Shown: one piece after another, positions 51,813 to 52,078 of the stretch | How the letters are laid out: the number at the start of each line of letters is the position of its first letter | Position numbering within the stretch: position 1 is the first letter of the stretch | From: a virus | Virus record (IMG/VR): IMGVR_UViG_3300046318_000354 | Span: 1 to 52,078 of that record | Length of the DNA: 52,078 nt | Direction: 5' to 3' (one strand) | Translations under genes and position numbers: made by a program | Notes under the pieces: model-generated | Seen by the model: the letters and a program-made list of their open reading frames with translations, nothing else | Told to the model about the DNA's origin: nothing | The model's database searches: none

Positions 51813-51869
51813 ATAATTGTTTTATTAATTTTAAAAAAATATAACTAAAATTTTCCGAATAAAAAAATA

Positions 51870-52078
51870 TTATCCAACAATTCCTTTAATGTCGTCTACG
51901 TGATGATCTAACGGACCTAATTCAGAACCAATTACTACCTTCTTCATTGGGTTAATAACTTCACGATGTAAATCGTATGGTCTAAATTCTGGATGGCCGT
52001 CCATACCTACATCCATTCGTCTACCGTTGGTAATCTTTTGTGAATGTGGTAAGTGACAATGTCCGTGTAACATAATTC
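51870..52078 (-). CDS. Metallophosphoesterase, C-terminal part (runs past the window)
   Basis: IMLHGHCHLPHSQKI carries the GHCH motif that closes the calcineurin-like phosphoesterase active site; MDVGMDGHPEFRPYDLHREV is the usual phage-type ending. The N-terminal Asp motifs lie beyond the right edge. An HHVDD end closes the protein. The family hydrolyses phosphate esters, often nucleic-acid ends. Confidence 0.8.
   Translation of the reverse strand, partial: IMLHGHCHLPHSQKITNGRRMDVGMDGHPEFRPYDLHREVINPMKKVVIGSELGPLDHHVDDIKGIVG

Overview
The window looks like part of a large tailed-phage genome (possibly a jumbo phage) infecting a member of the Bacteroidota, probably a flavobacterium. Four things support this. 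Promoters follow the Bacteroidota pattern TTTG-N19/20-TAnnTTTG. Genes are small, packed and mostly on one strand per arm. Many proteins belong to families known mainly from phages (DUF932, GP88-like, DUF4314, MPNWCSN/Api92-like, 'ETNSSSSHS' proteins). tRNA-like genes sit with a CCA-adding enzyme. No virion, terminase or polymerase gene is visible, so the phage assignment is inference.

Left arm (about 1-19.3 kb, genes almost all rightward): about 36 small genes, mostly of unknown function. Many stand as separate cassettes, each with its own promoter, A-rich leader and GAAA-type terminator. Between a terminator and the next promoter lies a recurring module built on ATAATGTTTGGC / GCCAATCATTAT inverted repeats flanked by CCWGG and GATC sites. 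The layout resembles a host-takeover region assembled from exchangeable cassettes. Recognisable proteins include a ParB-like protein, a DUF932 protein, a bacterial PH-domain membrane protein and a short AP2/integrase-arm-like DNA-binding protein.

Junction (19.3-23.9 kb): a long structured non-coding stretch, a frameshifted small gene, a lipoprotein with FG-GAP/VCBS repeats, and a stand-alone TnpB/Cas12-like RuvC nuclease. Beside the nuclease is a degenerate array of about 36-bp palindromic repeats. The array could be CRISPR-like or an origin iteron array, because its repeats hold DnaA-box-like cores and three tandem hairpins follow it.

Right arm (23.9-52 kb, all genes leftward): runs of small proteins, at least ten of which begin with the same peptide, M-K-x-F-K-F-F. 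This recalls the capsid-targeting leader of T4 internal head proteins. A cluster of aberrant tRNA-like genes (27.5-28.5 kb) contains one element that reads as a circularly permuted tRNA. At 32.6-36.8 kb is an NAD-related operon: a NAMPT-like enzyme, a PRPP-synthetase-like enzyme, a macro domain and a NADAR domain. It matches the composition of the NARP1 NAD+-reconstitution pathway used by phages against NAD-depleting defences. Further right are a CCA-adding enzyme, a 3D-domain cell-wall protein, a C5-methyltransferase-like protein, a caspase-fold-like protein, a DnaA domain IV protein, a radical-SAM-like protein, an RNase T-like exonuclease, a 5'-nucleotidase-like HAD protein, an SPFH protein and the end of a metallophosphoesterase.
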